A stretch of 64,000 bases of DNA from positions 276,634 to 340,633 of the forward strand of contig NZ_NJAG01000011.1 in assembly GCF_002872335.1 (NCBI RefSeq), read 5' to 3'. The stretch is from Siphonobacter sp. BAB-5405 (GTDB lineage: Bacteria; Bacteroidota; Bacteroidia; Cytophagales; Spirosomataceae). Each line of letters begins with the position of its first letter. Within the stretch, counting starts at the first letter, position 1. Both the position numbers and the translations under genes were made by a program. This document shows positions 37,466-46,669 of this stretch, one piece after another. A model generated the notes under the pieces. The model was not told the DNA's origin, did not search any database, and worked only from the letters and a program-made list of their open reading frames with translations.

Positions 37466-37500
37466 AAAGATTACCTTCCTCCGGAGGGTAATCTTTTTTT
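37466..37500 (+). terminator. Terminator after GNAT-like gene
   Basis: AAAGATTACC and GGTAATCTTT (10 bp) enclosing a CCTCCGGAGG palindrome, followed by seven or more T. Confidence 0.85.
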
Positions 37501-37640
37501 GTTAAAGCGTTCGTACTAAGTAGTCTATCCGAAATTAAAATCTCTTTTCTCATTAAACCTGTCCCCCCTCAACCCCATCCCATTACTGATCTTTCTACGG
37601 TGTATGCGTGAACTCTTTACTCCATCCGTCTTTTCATCCG

Positions 37641-39071
37641 ATGAAAAACACGCTTATTCAGTTGAAGCATTTGTATCAGCGGGCGGGCTTTGGAGCAAGT
37701 CCTGCTACGTTACAGCAAGCCAGTCGCCATTCCGTTCGGCGTGCGGTACAGGATCTTTTTAAGGACGCTCAGACCCCGCTTCCCCTGCACGTAGTCGATC
37801 CACAGCGAGTAGGCTATTCTCGGAAAGCATTACTGGAAATGGTCCTGCAGAAAGACCCCCTTTCAGAGGAACAGAAGAAGCAGTATATCCGGCAAATTGA
37901 TCAGGGAAACCGGGAACTGATCGGGGATCTGAATTATGCCTGGGTTACGCAAATGGCATCCGGAACCAGCGTCTTTCGCGAAAAAATGACTTTGTTCTGG
38001 CATGGGCACTTCGCCTGCCGAAGTCTGAATCCTGCGTTCGTACAACGACAGAATAACACCATTCGTCAACATGCCCTGGGCAAGTTTGGCGACTTACTTC
38101 AGGCCATCGCTCAGGACCCTGCCATGCTTCAGTTTCTGAATAACCAGCAGAACCGGAAGCAAAGTCCGAATGAGAATTTTGCCCGTGAAGTCATGGAATT
38201 ATTTACGCTGGGCCGGGGTCATTACAGCGAACAGGACATTAAGGAAGCCGCTCGTACGTTTACGGGTTGGGGCTTCAACCGGGAAGGAACCTTCGAAATC
38301 CGGAAAAATCAGCACGACGCCGGTACAAAAACCATTTTCGGGAAAACGGGCCCCTTCGATGGTACGGATACCTTATCGCTGATTCTGGAACGTCCCGAGA
38401 CCGCTCCTTTTCTGGTCACTAAAATCTATCGGTATTTTGTCAACGACCGGCCCGACCCGGAGATCATTCAGCCACTGGCCGCTGGTTTCCGTAAAAAGGA
38501 CTACGACATCAGTTGGCTAATGCATGAGATTCTCACGTCCGACTGGTTTTATCGTCCCGAAAACATCGGGGTGAATATCAAATCCCCGGTCGAACTACTG
38601 GTAGGTTTCCAGCGTCAACTGGGCTTGAATTTTGGACAGAAACAGGCGGTCCTCTACGTTCAGAAAGCCCTGGATCAGGTCCTGTTTTATCCGCCCAACG
38701 TGGCGGGCTGGCCGGGCGGTGCTACCTGGATTGATTCTTCCAGTTTACTCTTACGGATGAAGCTGCCCGAAATCATTCTTCAGGCCGCTCAGTTGAATTT
38801 TAAAGCCAAAGCTGATGGCGACGTCAACACGGACTATCTGGCGAAGCGATCTAATAAACCTTTCCTCCAAACGCAGTTCGACTGGGAAGCCTTTGCCCAA
38901 CCCTTTGCCAGCTTGTCGACGGAAGCTTTGCTGGATGCGTTGAGTACCTATTTACTGGCCCGCCCGCTCCTGCCCTCGCAGCGAGATTTGTTACTGAAGC
39001 ATCGTAAAAATAACGACTTACAGGACTTCACTTTAGGACTATTGACCCTGCCCGAGTATCAGCTTTGTTAA
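37641..39071 (+). CDS. DUF1800-family protein
   Basis: 476 residues from the ATG at 37641 (MKNTLIQLKHLYQRAGFG); a GTG at 37608 would add 11 residues with no family similarity. DUF1800 hallmarks are 'HLYQRAGFGASP', 'EKMTLFWHGHFAC', 'NFAREVMELFTLGRGHYSEQDIKEAARTFTGW' (about 185-216), 'HDAGTKTIFG', and 'YPPNVAGWPGGATWI'. Function is unknown; the family nearly always neighbours DUF1501 proteins, as here (12 bases apart). No signal peptide is visible. Confidence 0.92.
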   Translation: MKNTLIQLKHLYQRAGFGASPATLQQASRHSVRRAVQDLFKDAQTPLPLHVVDPQRVGYSRKALLEMVLQKDPLSEEQKKQYIRQIDQGNRELIGDLNYAWVTQMASGTSVFREKMTLFWHGHFACRSLNPAFVQRQNNTIRQHALGKFGDLLQAIAQDPAMLQFLNNQQNRKQSPNENFAREVMELFTLGRGHYSEQDIKEAARTFTGWGFNREGTFEIRKNQHDAGTKTIFGKTGPFDGTDTLSLILERPETAPFLVTKIYRYFVNDRPDPEIIQPLAAGFRKKDYDISWLMHEILTSDWFYRPENIGVNIKSPVELLVGFQRQLGLNFGQKQAVLYVQKALDQVLFYPPNVAGWPGGATWIDSSSLLLRMKLPEIILQAAQLNFKAKADGDVNTDYLAKRSNKPFLQTQFDWEAFAQPFASLSTEALLDALSTYLLARPLLPSQRDLLLKHRKNNDLQDFTLGLLTLPEYQLC

Positions 39072-39083
39072 CGCCCCTCAAAA

Positions 39084-40292
39084 ATGCCTACGCGTATGAA
39101 TCGAAACGAATTTATTCGCCGCTCGGCTTTGGCTGCGGTCGGAACCTGGCTGATTCCGGACTTTGTGAAAGCCTACGAACGCGATCAACTCAACACGTTT
39201 CGTACGAACGATAAGGTGCTCGTCATTATCCAGTTCTCGGGTGGTAACGATGGTTTGAATACCCTTATCCCGTTCCGAAACGACATCTATTACCGCGAAC
39301 GTCCCAAACTGGCCATCCCCGAAACCAAAGTCCTGAAACTTACGGATGAACTGGCCCTGCACCCGGCCCTTGAGAAACTTCGCTCCTGGTACGATCAGGG
39401 ATATTTCCGCTTTCTAAACAACGTAGGATACCCCAACCCGGATCGTTCGCATTTTCGTTCGATGGACATCTGGCATACCGCCAGCGATGCCAGCGAATAC
39501 CGGCAAACGGGCTGGATCGGACGTTACCTGGATGCTCAGTGTTCGGGAACCTGCCAACCGTATCAGGCCCTGGAAATTGACGATCAGCTCAGTTTGTCCA
39601 TGAAGGGTGAACGCGTTAAAGGGTTAGCCGTATCGGACCCTAAACGTCTGTATCAGCAAACGAAAAACCCCTTTTATCAGGAGCTGGCCCGAGCTAATCA
39701 CGAAGCATACGCGAACGTTGATTACCTCTATAAAACGTTGGCGGAAACGTTGTCTTCATCGGCGTACATCCACGCGAAAACCGATGTCACCGGCACAACA
39801 GGTTCTTATCCAACGCACGAACTAGGCCGCCGCCTGAAAACCGTGGCGGACTTTATTCGATCCGGCGTTGATTCTAACGTCTACTACGTTTCCCACGGCA
39901 GTTTCGATACGCACGTGAACCAGCAGCCCAAACAGGAACAGTTGCTCAGACAATACGCCGAAGCACTCGATGTTTTTATGCAAGATCTGAAAGCCCAGCA
40001 TAAACTGGACAAGGTGCTGGTACTGACGTTCAGTGAATTTGGCCGTCGGGTCAAACAGAATGCCTCTAATGGTACCGACCACGGTACGGCTAATTGTGTC
40101 TTTCTGGCGGGGGGTAACCTGGCCCTGGATCGCCAGTATCAGGCCGTTCCCGATTTAAGCGATCTCGATCAGGGTGACCTGAAATACAAAGTCGATTTTC
40201 GTGATCTCTATGCTACCCTACTCGACCATTGGCTGGGAATTGATTCCGCCGCTGTGCTGGGCAAACCATTCCCGGGCCTGAAGCTTGCCTAG
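39084..40292 (+). CDS. DUF1501-family protein, possible Tat signal
   Basis: 402 residues. The N-terminus 'NRNEFIRRSALAAVGTWLIP' has twin Arg before a hydrophobic stretch, suggesting Tat export. DUF1501 motifs are 'VLVIIQFSGGNDGLNTLIPF', 'FRSMDIWHTAS', 'VYYVSHGSFDTHVNQ', 'TFSEFGRRVKQN' and 'GTDHGTANCVFLAGG', which recall the alkaline phosphatase/sulfatase superfamily metal sites. Function unproven. It pairs with the DUF1800 gene 12 bases upstream and should be co-transcribed. A start at the Met at 39096 is also possible. Confidence 0.92.
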   Translation: MPTRMNRNEFIRRSALAAVGTWLIPDFVKAYERDQLNTFRTNDKVLVIIQFSGGNDGLNTLIPFRNDIYYRERPKLAIPETKVLKLTDELALHPALEKLRSWYDQGYFRFLNNVGYPNPDRSHFRSMDIWHTASDASEYRQTGWIGRYLDAQCSGTCQPYQALEIDDQLSLSMKGERVKGLAVSDPKRLYQQTKNPFYQELARANHEAYANVDYLYKTLAETLSSSAYIHAKTDVTGTTGSYPTHELGRRLKTVADFIRSGVDSNVYYVSHGSFDTHVNQQPKQEQLLRQYAEALDVFMQDLKAQHKLDKVLVLTFSEFGRRVKQNASNGTDHGTANCVFLAGGNLALDRQYQAVPDLSDLDQGDLKYKVDFRDLYATLLDHWLGIDSAAVLGKPFPGLKLA

Positions 40293-40412
40293 CAGCGAAT
40301 AATCCGTTTATGGCATCAAACACCCACGTATAACTGCTAAACCTTATCGTTTCCTTCAGGTTTTCTCAAAAAAAAAGCGTATATTCAGGATGCTAGTAAC
40401 TCATTCGATTCA

Positions 40413-41090
40413 ATGCTTCAGAAAACCCGGGGTTTAGTACTCAATTACCTGCGTTACCGCGAAACGTCCATCATCGTTAAAATTTATACGGAAGAATTTG
40501 GTCTGCAGACGTACATCGAAAATGGCGTTCGGAGTAGTAAAGGCAAAAACAAAATTGCCCTTTTTCAACCCCTTACCCTGCTCGATCTGGTCGTGTACTT
40601 TAAAGAAAGTGCGGGCATTCAACGCATTTCCGAACTCAGGGTCAATCATCCCTACCAGAGTATTCCGTTCGATGTGACCAAGTCGACTATTGCGTTATTC
40701 ATTACCGAAATTCTGAGCAAGACCCTCAAGGAAGAAAGTAGTAATCCACCCTTGTTTGGCTTTTTACGGGAAAGTTTACTCTGGCTCGATCAGGCGGCAA
40801 CGGGCTACGAAAACTTTCACGTCTGGTTTCTGCTGCGGCTGAGTTTTTATCTGGGTTTTGAACCCCAATCCGCCCAGCAATTAAGTCAGGAGCTGACCGA
40901 CGCCGGGTATCGGGTATACGATGAAGAAGCCCTCAGTCGTCTTGATGACCTACGAACCGATCCTGATGCTAGAGTAAGTCGCCCGATACGGAATTATTTA
41001 CTGGAAATTTTGTTAAAATTCTATGAGCTGCACGTAGATGGCATGGGCGAAGTACGATCGTTAGAAGTATTACGGACCATCTTTTCGTAA
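40413..41090 (+). CDS. recO: DNA repair protein RecO
   Basis: 225 residues, the usual RecO size. The N-terminal OB-fold start 'MLQKTRGLVLNYLRYRETSIIVKIYTEEFGLQTYIENGVR' is characteristic, including the Y-x-E-x-S-x-I pattern and 'RSSKGKNKIALFQPLTLLDLVVY'. RecO anneals DNA and loads RecA onto SSB-covered single strands with RecR in the RecF pathway. The zinc-finger Cys residues of some RecO proteins are absent here. It is monocistronic. Confidence 0.92.
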   Translation: MLQKTRGLVLNYLRYRETSIIVKIYTEEFGLQTYIENGVRSSKGKNKIALFQPLTLLDLVVYFKESAGIQRISELRVNHPYQSIPFDVTKSTIALFITEILSKTLKEESSNPPLFGFLRESLLWLDQAATGYENFHVWFLLRLSFYLGFEPQSAQQLSQELTDAGYRVYDEEALSRLDDLRTDPDARVSRPIRNYLLEILLKFYELHVDGMGEVRSLEVLRTIFS

Positions 41091-41190
41091 AAATGCTCAT
41101 TCAATGGATAGCGATTACAGCCATGAAACCAGCTTATCAAAAATTTATTGCCTTGCTTTAACCAAAATCTAAACAATTTTAGGAGCTAGG

Positions 41191-41222
41191 TTTGTGAGCT
41201 TCGTAAAATATCGCTACTTTTG
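41191..41222 (+). promoter_or_regulatory. Consensus Bacteroidetes promoter of rpmG
   Basis: TTTG (41191-41194), exactly 20 bases, TACTTTTG (41215-41222): a textbook match to TTTG-N19-21-TAnnTTTG. RNA would start near 41229, about 38 bases before the rpmG ATG. Confidence 0.75.
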
Positions 41223-41266
41223 CGTTCCAATTTTGAAAAGCACTGATTATTTAACGCAATAAGCTC

Positions 41267-41449
41267 ATGGCTAAGAAAGGCAACCGCATTCAGGTAATCC
41301 TCGAGTGCACCGAGCAAAAGACTTCAGGCGTTCCGGGCATGTCACGGTACGTAACGGTAAAAAACCGGAAGAACACCACGGCTCGTATCGAACTCAAGAA
41401 GTACAACCCTTTCCTCAAGAAGCATACGCTTCACAAGGAAATCAAGTAA
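41267..41449 (+). CDS. rpmG: 50S ribosomal protein L33
   Basis: 60 residues ([20 protein letters not shown]...) with the L33 signature '[27 protein letters not shown]'. A component of the large ribosomal subunit. The Zn-binding Cys pairs of other L33 types are absent, so this is the zinc-free form. In many Bacteroidetes rpmB (L28) precedes it; here the preceding 176 bases hold a promoter and no rpmB. It is followed by the DUF4295 gene and ftsY. Confidence 0.95.
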   Translation: MAKKGNRIQVILECTEQKTSGVPGMSRYVTVKNRKNTTARIELKKYNPFLKKHTLHKEIK

Positions 41450-41536
41450 TTTCAGGCCCCAGTTATTCGTTAGGTGGCTCCTAACCGGCGATAACTGACA
41501 ACTGGTTAGTGATCCACTGTATAACATTTTACTGAA

Positions 41537-41689
41537 ATGGCAAAGAAAGTAGTAGCAACCCTGAAAAAAGAAGGTGGCGTTAAATACGCTAAAGTCATCA
41601 AAGCGGTGAAAAACCCGACGACGGGTGCCTATACCTTCAAAGAAGAAATCGTTCTTCAGGACGAAGCTCAGGCAGCTCTGAAAAACTAG
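41537..41689 (+). CDS. DUF4295 small basic protein
   Basis: 50 residues: MAKKVVATLKKEGGVKYAKV, followed by a middle with 'KNPTTGAYTFKEEIV'. It matches the DUF4295 family, which in Bacteroidetes is encoded between rpmG and ftsY and is thought to be a ribosome-associated small protein (inference from context and basic charge). Start is the only sensible ATG, 87 bases after rpmG. A terminator follows. Confidence 0.88.
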   Translation: MAKKVVATLKKEGGVKYAKVIKAVKNPTTGAYTFKEEIVLQDEAQAALKN

Positions 41690-41715
41690 TTGCTTGACTT
41701 TAAAAGTCTTGTTCT

Positions 41716-41746
41716 GATCCTCCGAACATTCTTCGGGGGATTTTTT
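41716..41746 (+). terminator. Terminator after DUF4295 gene
   Basis: ATCCTCCGAA and TTCGGGGGAT (10 pairs with one G-T) then six T and G. Confidence 0.8.
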
Positions 41747-41867
41747 GTTGTAGATTTGAACGTCGTTATCGGCTGGGACTCCAGGCTCTCGTTATATTCC
41801 TGTTGCTTTGTGACCCAGTACGTTCATAAAACCGATAACTAGCTACCCCGATAACGTAATCTCAAAA

Positions 41868-42845
41868 ATGGGCTTATTCGATTTTTTCAGTAAGAAAAAG
41901 GAACAAATCCAACAGGAGCAGGCCGAATCGCTCGACAAAGGATTGGAAAAAACCAAAGATGGATTCTTTTCCAAACTGAGCCGGGCCATTGTCGGTAAAT
42001 CGAAAGTGGACGAAGAAGTACTCGATGAACTGGAAGAAATTCTCATTTCTTCGGATGTAGGCGTTGAGACTACGGTAAAGATCATTCGTCGCATTGAAGA
42101 TCGCGTAGCCCGGGATAAGTTTATGAGTACAAGTGAGCTGGATAGCATCCTGCGGGAAGAAATCGCGGTTCTCTTGTCTGAAAATAAATCCGCTGACGTA
42201 TCGGGTGATTTCGAAACGCCACTAGGCGTCAAACCCTATGTCATCATGGTAGTCGGTGTGAACGGCGTGGGCAAAACCACTACGATCGGAAAACTGGCCG
42301 CTCAGTACCATAAAGCCGGTAAGAAAGTAGTACTCGGTGCGGGTGATACCTTCCGGGCCGCCGCCGTAGATCAACTTAAACTTTGGGGGGAACGCGTGGG
42401 TGTACCCGTGATCGATCACGGAATGAATACGGACCCCGCTTCCGTAGCGTACGACGCGGTGAAGCAAGGTACGGAAACCGGAGCCGACGTAGTGATTGTC
42501 GATACCGCGGGTCGTCTGCATACCAAAGTAAACCTGATGAATGAGCTGGCGAAAATCAAGCGGGTGATGCAGAAGTTTTCGGCGGAAGCTCCGCACGAAG
42601 TACTGCTGGTACTCGATGGCTCTACGGGCCAGAATGCGTTTATCCAGGCTCAGGAATTTACGAAAGCGACGGAAGTGACGGCTCTGGCCATTACCAAACT
42701 CGACGGAACGGCCAAAGGTGGCGTCGTAATTGGTATTTCCGATCAGTTCAGGATTCCGGTGAAGTACATCGGCGTTGGTGAGCGGATTGAAGATTTGCAG
42801 GTGTTCAGCAAACAGACTTTTGTAGAAAGCCTGTTCAAAAAATAA
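41868..42845 (+). CDS. ftsY: Signal recognition particle receptor FtsY
   Basis: 325 residues: a short charged N-terminus, the helical N domain, then the SRP-type GTPase domain with '[17 protein letters not shown]' (P-loop, about 126-142), '[14 protein letters not shown]', '[13 protein letters not shown]' (G3), '[10 protein letters not shown]' (G4) and '[14 protein letters not shown]'. FtsY docks ribosome-SRP complexes at the membrane for insertion of proteins. Like other Bacteroidetes FtsY it lacks a long acidic A domain. It is separated from DUF4295 by a terminator and ends in its own terminator. Confidence 0.97.
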   Translation: MGLFDFFSKKKEQIQQEQAESLDKGLEKTKDGFFSKLSRAIVGKSKVDEEVLDELEEILISSDVGVETTVKIIRRIEDRVARDKFMSTSELDSILREEIAVLLSENKSADVSGDFETPLGVKPYVIMVVGVNGVGKTTTIGKLAAQYHKAGKKVVLGAGDTFRAAAVDQLKLWGERVGVPVIDHGMNTDPASVAYDAVKQGTETGADVVIVDTAGRLHTKVNLMNELAKIKRVMQKFSAEAPHEVLLVLDGSTGQNAFIQAQEFTKATEVTALAITKLDGTAKGGVVIGISDQFRIPVKYIGVGERIEDLQVFSKQTFVESLFKK

Positions 42846-42865
42846 AACTCCCTTTGATTACCGTA

Positions 42866-42895
42866 AAAAGCTACCCGTTGTGGTAGCTTTTTTTA
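42866..42895 (+). terminator. Terminator after ftsY
   Basis: AAAAGCTACC and GGTAGCTTTT (10 bp, 6-base loop) then a T-run. Confidence 0.88.
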
Positions 42896-42926
42896 TGTAC
42901 TTTGTGTTCACCTGATGGTTTAAGCC

Positions 42927-43931
42927 GTGAAAATTCCCATTCAAAACCTGTACTATCTATTATGCTACGCCTGGGATAAACTGGAAGAGCGGGATTTAGT
43001 GGCAGTATCGGCTACCGATCAGACATCCTTGCTTGAACTACTGACACAGGTACTCGTGAAAGGAAGCTCGCGACTTTTTAAGCAAGGCATGGTTCATACC
43101 TATGAACCTGAGCAAGTTACGATGCCAACTATACGCGGAAAATTATTGTTTACGGAAAGCCTTCAGAAAAATGAATTCAGGTACGGACGGGCCTCATGTG
43201 AGATTGATCAGTATACGCCTAACCACACAGTCCATCAAATTCTGAAAAGTACCTTTCGTCGCCTACTCAAACTTAAAACCTCCCCGTTCCAGTCTTCCGT
43301 ACGGCATCTGTACACGCGTATGCAAGGCATCGATGAGATCAGACTAACCGATCGGGTCTTTCGCCACACATCTTTACCCCGTACGCAATTACCCTACCGT
43401 TTTCTACTAAACGTATGCGAGCTGATTCATAAGAACTTACTGGTGGACGAAGCAACGGGTCAGTATCAGTTTCAGGATTTCTGGCGGGATGAAAAACAGA
43501 TGGCGGGTTTGTTCGAAGCCTTCGTTCGCAACTTTTATCGCTATGAACTCCCACAGTGGCGGGTACGCCGGGAAACCATTCACTGGCAACTAAAAGCCAA
43601 TGAAACGGATCAGACGTTATTACCGCTCATGCAAACGGACTTAACGCTGGAACGAGACGATCGAAAAATCATCATCGATACGAAATACTACGCGGATACC
43701 TTTCAGCGGCGTTTTGAGAGCCGCAAAATTCATTCGCCGCACTTATATCAACTGTTTGCGTATTTGAAAAACCAGCCCGCTTCTGCTACGGGTATCTTAC
43801 TATATCCCACCGTTACAGAATCCGTATCGGCAACGTTTACGGATGAGTCACACCAGATTCGGGTACACACACTCAATCTGAATCAACATTGGAGAGGCAT
43901 TCGGCAGGAATTAGTGGACTTCGTGCATTGA
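42927..43931 (+). CDS. mcrC: McrC-like nuclease subunit without McrB partner
   Basis: 334 residues, close to McrC length, starting at GTG. The N-terminus 'IPIQNLYYLLCYAWDKLEER' is the typical McrC opening. The C-terminal PD-(D/E)xK nuclease core is intact: D238 in 'MQTDLTLERDDRK', and D251-T-K253 in 'IIIDTKYY', followed by 'HLYQLFAYL'. McrC is normally the endonuclease of McrBC, which cuts modified DNA and needs the McrB GTPase. No McrB or other AAA+ gene is adjacent: ftsY with a terminator is upstream and a convergent VOC gene downstream. It could act with a distant McrB or be a solitary nuclease. Confidence 0.88.
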   Translation: MKIPIQNLYYLLCYAWDKLEERDLVAVSATDQTSLLELLTQVLVKGSSRLFKQGMVHTYEPEQVTMPTIRGKLLFTESLQKNEFRYGRASCEIDQYTPNHTVHQILKSTFRRLLKLKTSPFQSSVRHLYTRMQGIDEIRLTDRVFRHTSLPRTQLPYRFLLNVCELIHKNLLVDEATGQYQFQDFWRDEKQMAGLFEAFVRNFYRYELPQWRVRRETIHWQLKANETDQTLLPLMQTDLTLERDDRKIIIDTKYYADTFQRRFESRKIHSPHLYQLFAYLKNQPASATGILLYPTVTESVSATFTDESHQIRVHTLNLNQHWRGIRQELVDFVH

Positions 43932-44049
43932 TTACTTTTTTTATGGTCATGGAAGCCATTTAACCCGTATCAGCAAGGTAGTACTGCAACTCTTCGCAGA
44001 AAGCCAGGCAAATAGCTAAAACCCTGCTCTGTTTCAGCTTCCATCAACA

Positions 44050-44079
44050 AAAATTGCCAGCCTTTAGACTGGCAATTTT
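44050..44079 (-). terminator. Terminator of VOC gene
   Basis: AAAATTGCCAG and CTGGCAATTTT (11 bp, 8-base loop), 25 bases past the stop of the minus-strand gene. Confidence 0.75.
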
Positions 44080-44104
44080 ATCCCTGTTACTGGCTTTATT
44101 TCGT

Positions 44105-44539
44105 TCACTCTTTCCACTCGTTTAGTTCAATCTGATAGCCATCAGGGTCGGGTACGTAAATCTGCTTCACGCCATCAAAACGCACCTGCGAATGGTAGGA
44201 CAGGTTTTTGCTCTTCAAAAAAGCCTCTGCTTTATCGATCGATTCCACAAAAATGGCAAAGTGGCTTCCGTTTCTGTCATTGTATACGGGCGTTGTTCGT
44301 CCGGCCATCAGGTGAATCTGTTGATCCGGTCCGATTTTAAACCACGAGCGAATCGCTTTCAGATTATCGGGTACCTCAATGCGTTCGAGGCCCAGAATTT
44401 CCGAATAAAATTTCGTCGAAACCGGTAAATCCTTCACCTGCAAAGCCAGGTGATTGTGTTTGATAACGCCCAGTTTTTCCTGAGCTGAAGCGGCCAGACT
44501 CATGACTGTAAGACTGAATAGGATTAGTAAGGTACGCAT
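44105..44539 (-). CDS. Exported VOC (glyoxalase-like) protein
   Basis: 144 residues with a signal peptide (MRTLLILFSLTVMSLAASAQ). The mature part is one VOC domain: 'NHLALQVKDLPVSTKFYSEILGLERIEV', a central 'HFAIFVESIDKAEAFL', and 'QIYVPDPDGYQIELNEW'. The first metal His (N-H-L-A-L) and the final Glu (QIELNEW) are present. It may bind or modify a small metabolite in the periplasm; activity is not inferable. It is downstream of the Lrp gene, separated by a terminator. Confidence 0.85.
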   Translation of the reverse strand: MRTLLILFSLTVMSLAASAQEKLGVIKHNHLALQVKDLPVSTKFYSEILGLERIEVPDNLKAIRSWFKIGPDQQIHLMAGRTTPVYNDRNGSHFAIFVESIDKAEAFLKSKNLSYHSQVRFDGVKQIYVPDPDGYQIELNEWKE

Positions 44540-44565
44540 ATAAAGTAGAAGTTAGAGGTACAAAA

Positions 44566-44608
44566 AAAGTCGTTACCCCGAATGATTGGACTCCAGGGTA
44601 ACGACTTT
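44566..44608 (-). terminator. Terminator of Lrp gene
   Basis: AAAGTCGTTACCC and GGGTAACGACTTT (13 bp) with seven T on the minus strand after the stem, 17 bases past the lrp stop. Confidence 0.88.
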
Positions 44609-44624
44609 CTAAATTTTTTCTAAA

Positions 44625-45098
44625 TCAAGGAATAGGCAGCACTTTGCTTTCCTTGAACGTAGACAGGATAACCATCGTTTGGGTGCTGGCTACTTCTTCA
44701 ATTTCATTGATTTTTTCCAGCATCAGGCGTTGGTATGAAGCGATGTCTTTTGAAATTACTTTCAGCAGGAAATCGCCGGAACCCGTAATGTGGTGACATT
44801 CTACCACTTCAGGAATCTCATTGATTTTCTCTACGAAAGAATCCGTTACCTGTTTTTTGTGACCTACCAGCGTGATCTGTACGAAGGTCGTTACGCCTAA
44901 ACCTACTTTCTCCCGATCCAGTTGAGCGTGGTAGCTCTGTATGATTCCGGAAGTTTCTAATTTTTTAACCCGTTCCAAGGTTGGTGCGGGTGACAAGCCA
45001 ATTTCTTTAGAAAGTTGAGCGTTCGTAATCTTGGCATTCGACTGAAGTATTTCAAGAACTTTGCGGTCGATGTGATCGAGTTTCTGAAGTGTGTTCAT
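44625..45098 (-). CDS. Lrp/AsnC-family transcriptional regulator
   Basis: 157 residues: an N-terminal winged helix-turn-helix ('DRKVLEILQSNAKITNAQLSKEIGLSPAPTLERVKKLETSGII') and a C-terminal RAM ligand-binding domain ('VVECHHITGSGDFLLKVISKDIASYQRLM'). Such proteins form octamers and sense amino acids to control metabolism. It is divergent from holB across a 428-base AT-rich region, where it may autoregulate. Confidence 0.93.
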   Translation of the reverse strand: MNTLQKLDHIDRKVLEILQSNAKITNAQLSKEIGLSPAPTLERVKKLETSGIIQSYHAQLDREKVGLGVTTFVQITLVGHKKQVTDSFVEKINEIPEVVECHHITGSGDFLLKVISKDIASYQRLMLEKINEIEEVASTQTMVILSTFKESKVLPIP

Positions 45099-45526
45099 AT
45101 GCTATACGCAGAGGGCGAAAATATTATTTGGTGGATAGCTTAACTTTCGCTCACAAATTTCACAAATATACGGCAATTAAGCACGATGGTAAAATATAAT
45201 TTTTTTTAATGTCTAAATTTTAGTGTAATATCTTAATAAAACCTTAATCCGCTAAACAAAGATTATTTTCTATAGGTCTTTCATTTTCATACTTTTAGGG
45301 CCATTTTCCTCAAATGGGGTGCAAATGTCGGGAATTCTTTAGCCTTAATGTACTATATGTAGTATTATTTTTTTCAAAACGGGTTTTCCTTCTCTATTTT
45401 GGAGAAGAATCGTTTGTTAACGAAACAGCTAATTTTGAAAAAGCCTTATACCGATGTCGCTAGCTCCTATCGACTTTGACGGGGCTGGGGTGTATCTTTG
45501 CGGTACTCACTTACTGTTGATCGTCC
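45099..45526. other. AT-rich divergent region between lrp and holB
   Basis: 428 bases without a gene. Contains A/T-rich runs (45185-45250), the small dyad TACTA-TATG-TAGTA (45351-45364), and the holB -7 box at 45493. A frame at 45454-45684 overlaps holB and has no family features. Confidence 0.6.
45493..45500 (+). promoter_or_regulatory. Putative -7 box of holB
   Basis: TATCTTTG, an exact TAnnTTTG, with TTTG 14 bases upstream (closer than usual). It predicts a leader of about 20 bases and supports the TTG start at 45527. Confidence 0.45.
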
Positions 45527-46654
45527 TTGTTATTTCGAGAAGTTCCCGGTTTAGAAGCTTTAAAAGAAACGCTGATTCAGTCGGTCACGAATCAGCATGT
45601 GGCTCATGCCCAGTTGTTTCACGGCCCGAGTGGCAGTGGAAACCTGGCACTGGCTCTGGCCTATGCCACGTACCTGAATTGTGAAGATCGGCAGGCTACG
45701 GATGCCTGCGGTCGTTGTGCTTCCTGCGTAAAAATGCAGAAGCTGGCTCACCCCGACGTACATCATATCTTTCCGGTTGCCATTACCAAAAAAATCAAGG
45801 ATAACGAATCCGATGCATACATGCCCTTATGGCGGGAATTTGTGGCCGCTCAGCCCTTCGGTACGCTCTCCGACTGGCTTACGTTCATTGGCGTGGAAGG
45901 CAATCGACAGGGAAACATTTCGGCGGAGGAAGCCCGTAACGTCATTCGGAAAATTTCGCTGAAAGCCTACGAAGGCGAATACAAAATTCTGATGCTCTGG
46001 CAGCCTGAATTGCTGAACGTATACTCGGCCAATGCTCTGCTGAAAATTCTGGAAGAACCACCCGCTAAAACGATTTTCCTGCTGGTCTGTACGGATGCCA
46101 ACCGGCTTCTAACGACCATTATTTCACGGACCCAACGCGTCGGGGTTCCCGCTTTTACGGAAGAAGAAGTAAGCCGGTATTTACAGGAAAAAGCGGGAAC
46201 GGAGGAAAAACGAGCCCGCCATCTGTCCTATCTGGCCGAAGGAAATCTGGGATACGCCTTGCAACTCGCTCAGGGCGAGGGCAACGATGACCAACCCTGG
46301 TTTGCTCAGTGGATGCGGCATTGTTACCGGGGCGTACCAGCCTTTGGTGACCTCATCAAGCTGGCGGACGAGTTTGATACGCAACCGAAGGAACAACAAA
46401 AAAGCCTGATGGAGTACAGCCTGAACCTGTTTCGGGATTTGATGCTCTGGCAGAACGGGGCTCAGGAACTAGTCCGGCTCGACGGGGAAGAACTGACCTT
46501 TGTGCAGAATTTCTCGAAAGTCATTCCTCCGGAACGTATCCCGCTGATTACGGAGGAATTAAATGCGGCATTTTTTCACCTGGAACGGAACGTTCGGGCC
46601 AAAATGATTTTTATGGATTTGTCCCTGACGCTCGCCCGGTTGATGCGAAAGTAA
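45527..46654 (+). CDS. holB: DNA polymerase III delta' subunit
   Basis: 375 residues from a TTG start (reads MLFREVPG, matching the expected delta' beginning). It resembles the AAA+ clamp-loader fold: 'HAQLFHGPSGSGNLALALAYA' (P-loop position), four Cys ('NCEDRQATDACGRCASC') as zinc ligands, 'YKILMLWQPELLNVYSANALLKILEEPP' and the sensor 'TTIISRTQRV'. The P-loop Lys is replaced by Asn, consistent with delta' not hydrolysing ATP. Part of the replicative clamp loader. It is followed by hemC after 290 bases. Confidence 0.93.
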   Translation: MLFREVPGLEALKETLIQSVTNQHVAHAQLFHGPSGSGNLALALAYATYLNCEDRQATDACGRCASCVKMQKLAHPDVHHIFPVAITKKIKDNESDAYMPLWREFVAAQPFGTLSDWLTFIGVEGNRQGNISAEEARNVIRKISLKAYEGEYKILMLWQPELLNVYSANALLKILEEPPAKTIFLLVCTDANRLLTTIISRTQRVGVPAFTEEEVSRYLQEKAGTEEKRARHLSYLAEGNLGYALQLAQGEGNDDQPWFAQWMRHCYRGVPAFGDLIKLADEFDTQPKEQQKSLMEYSLNLFRDLMLWQNGAQELVRLDGEELTFVQNFSKVIPPERIPLITEELNAAFFHLERNVRAKMIFMDLSLTLARLMRK

Positions 46655-46669
46655 GTCAGGGAAGTGTTT

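Noticed and set aside
45351..45364. TACTA-TATG-TAGTA as an Lrp operator
   Set aside because: Only 5-bp arms in AT-rich DNA and no match to a known Lrp consensus; kept only as a note.
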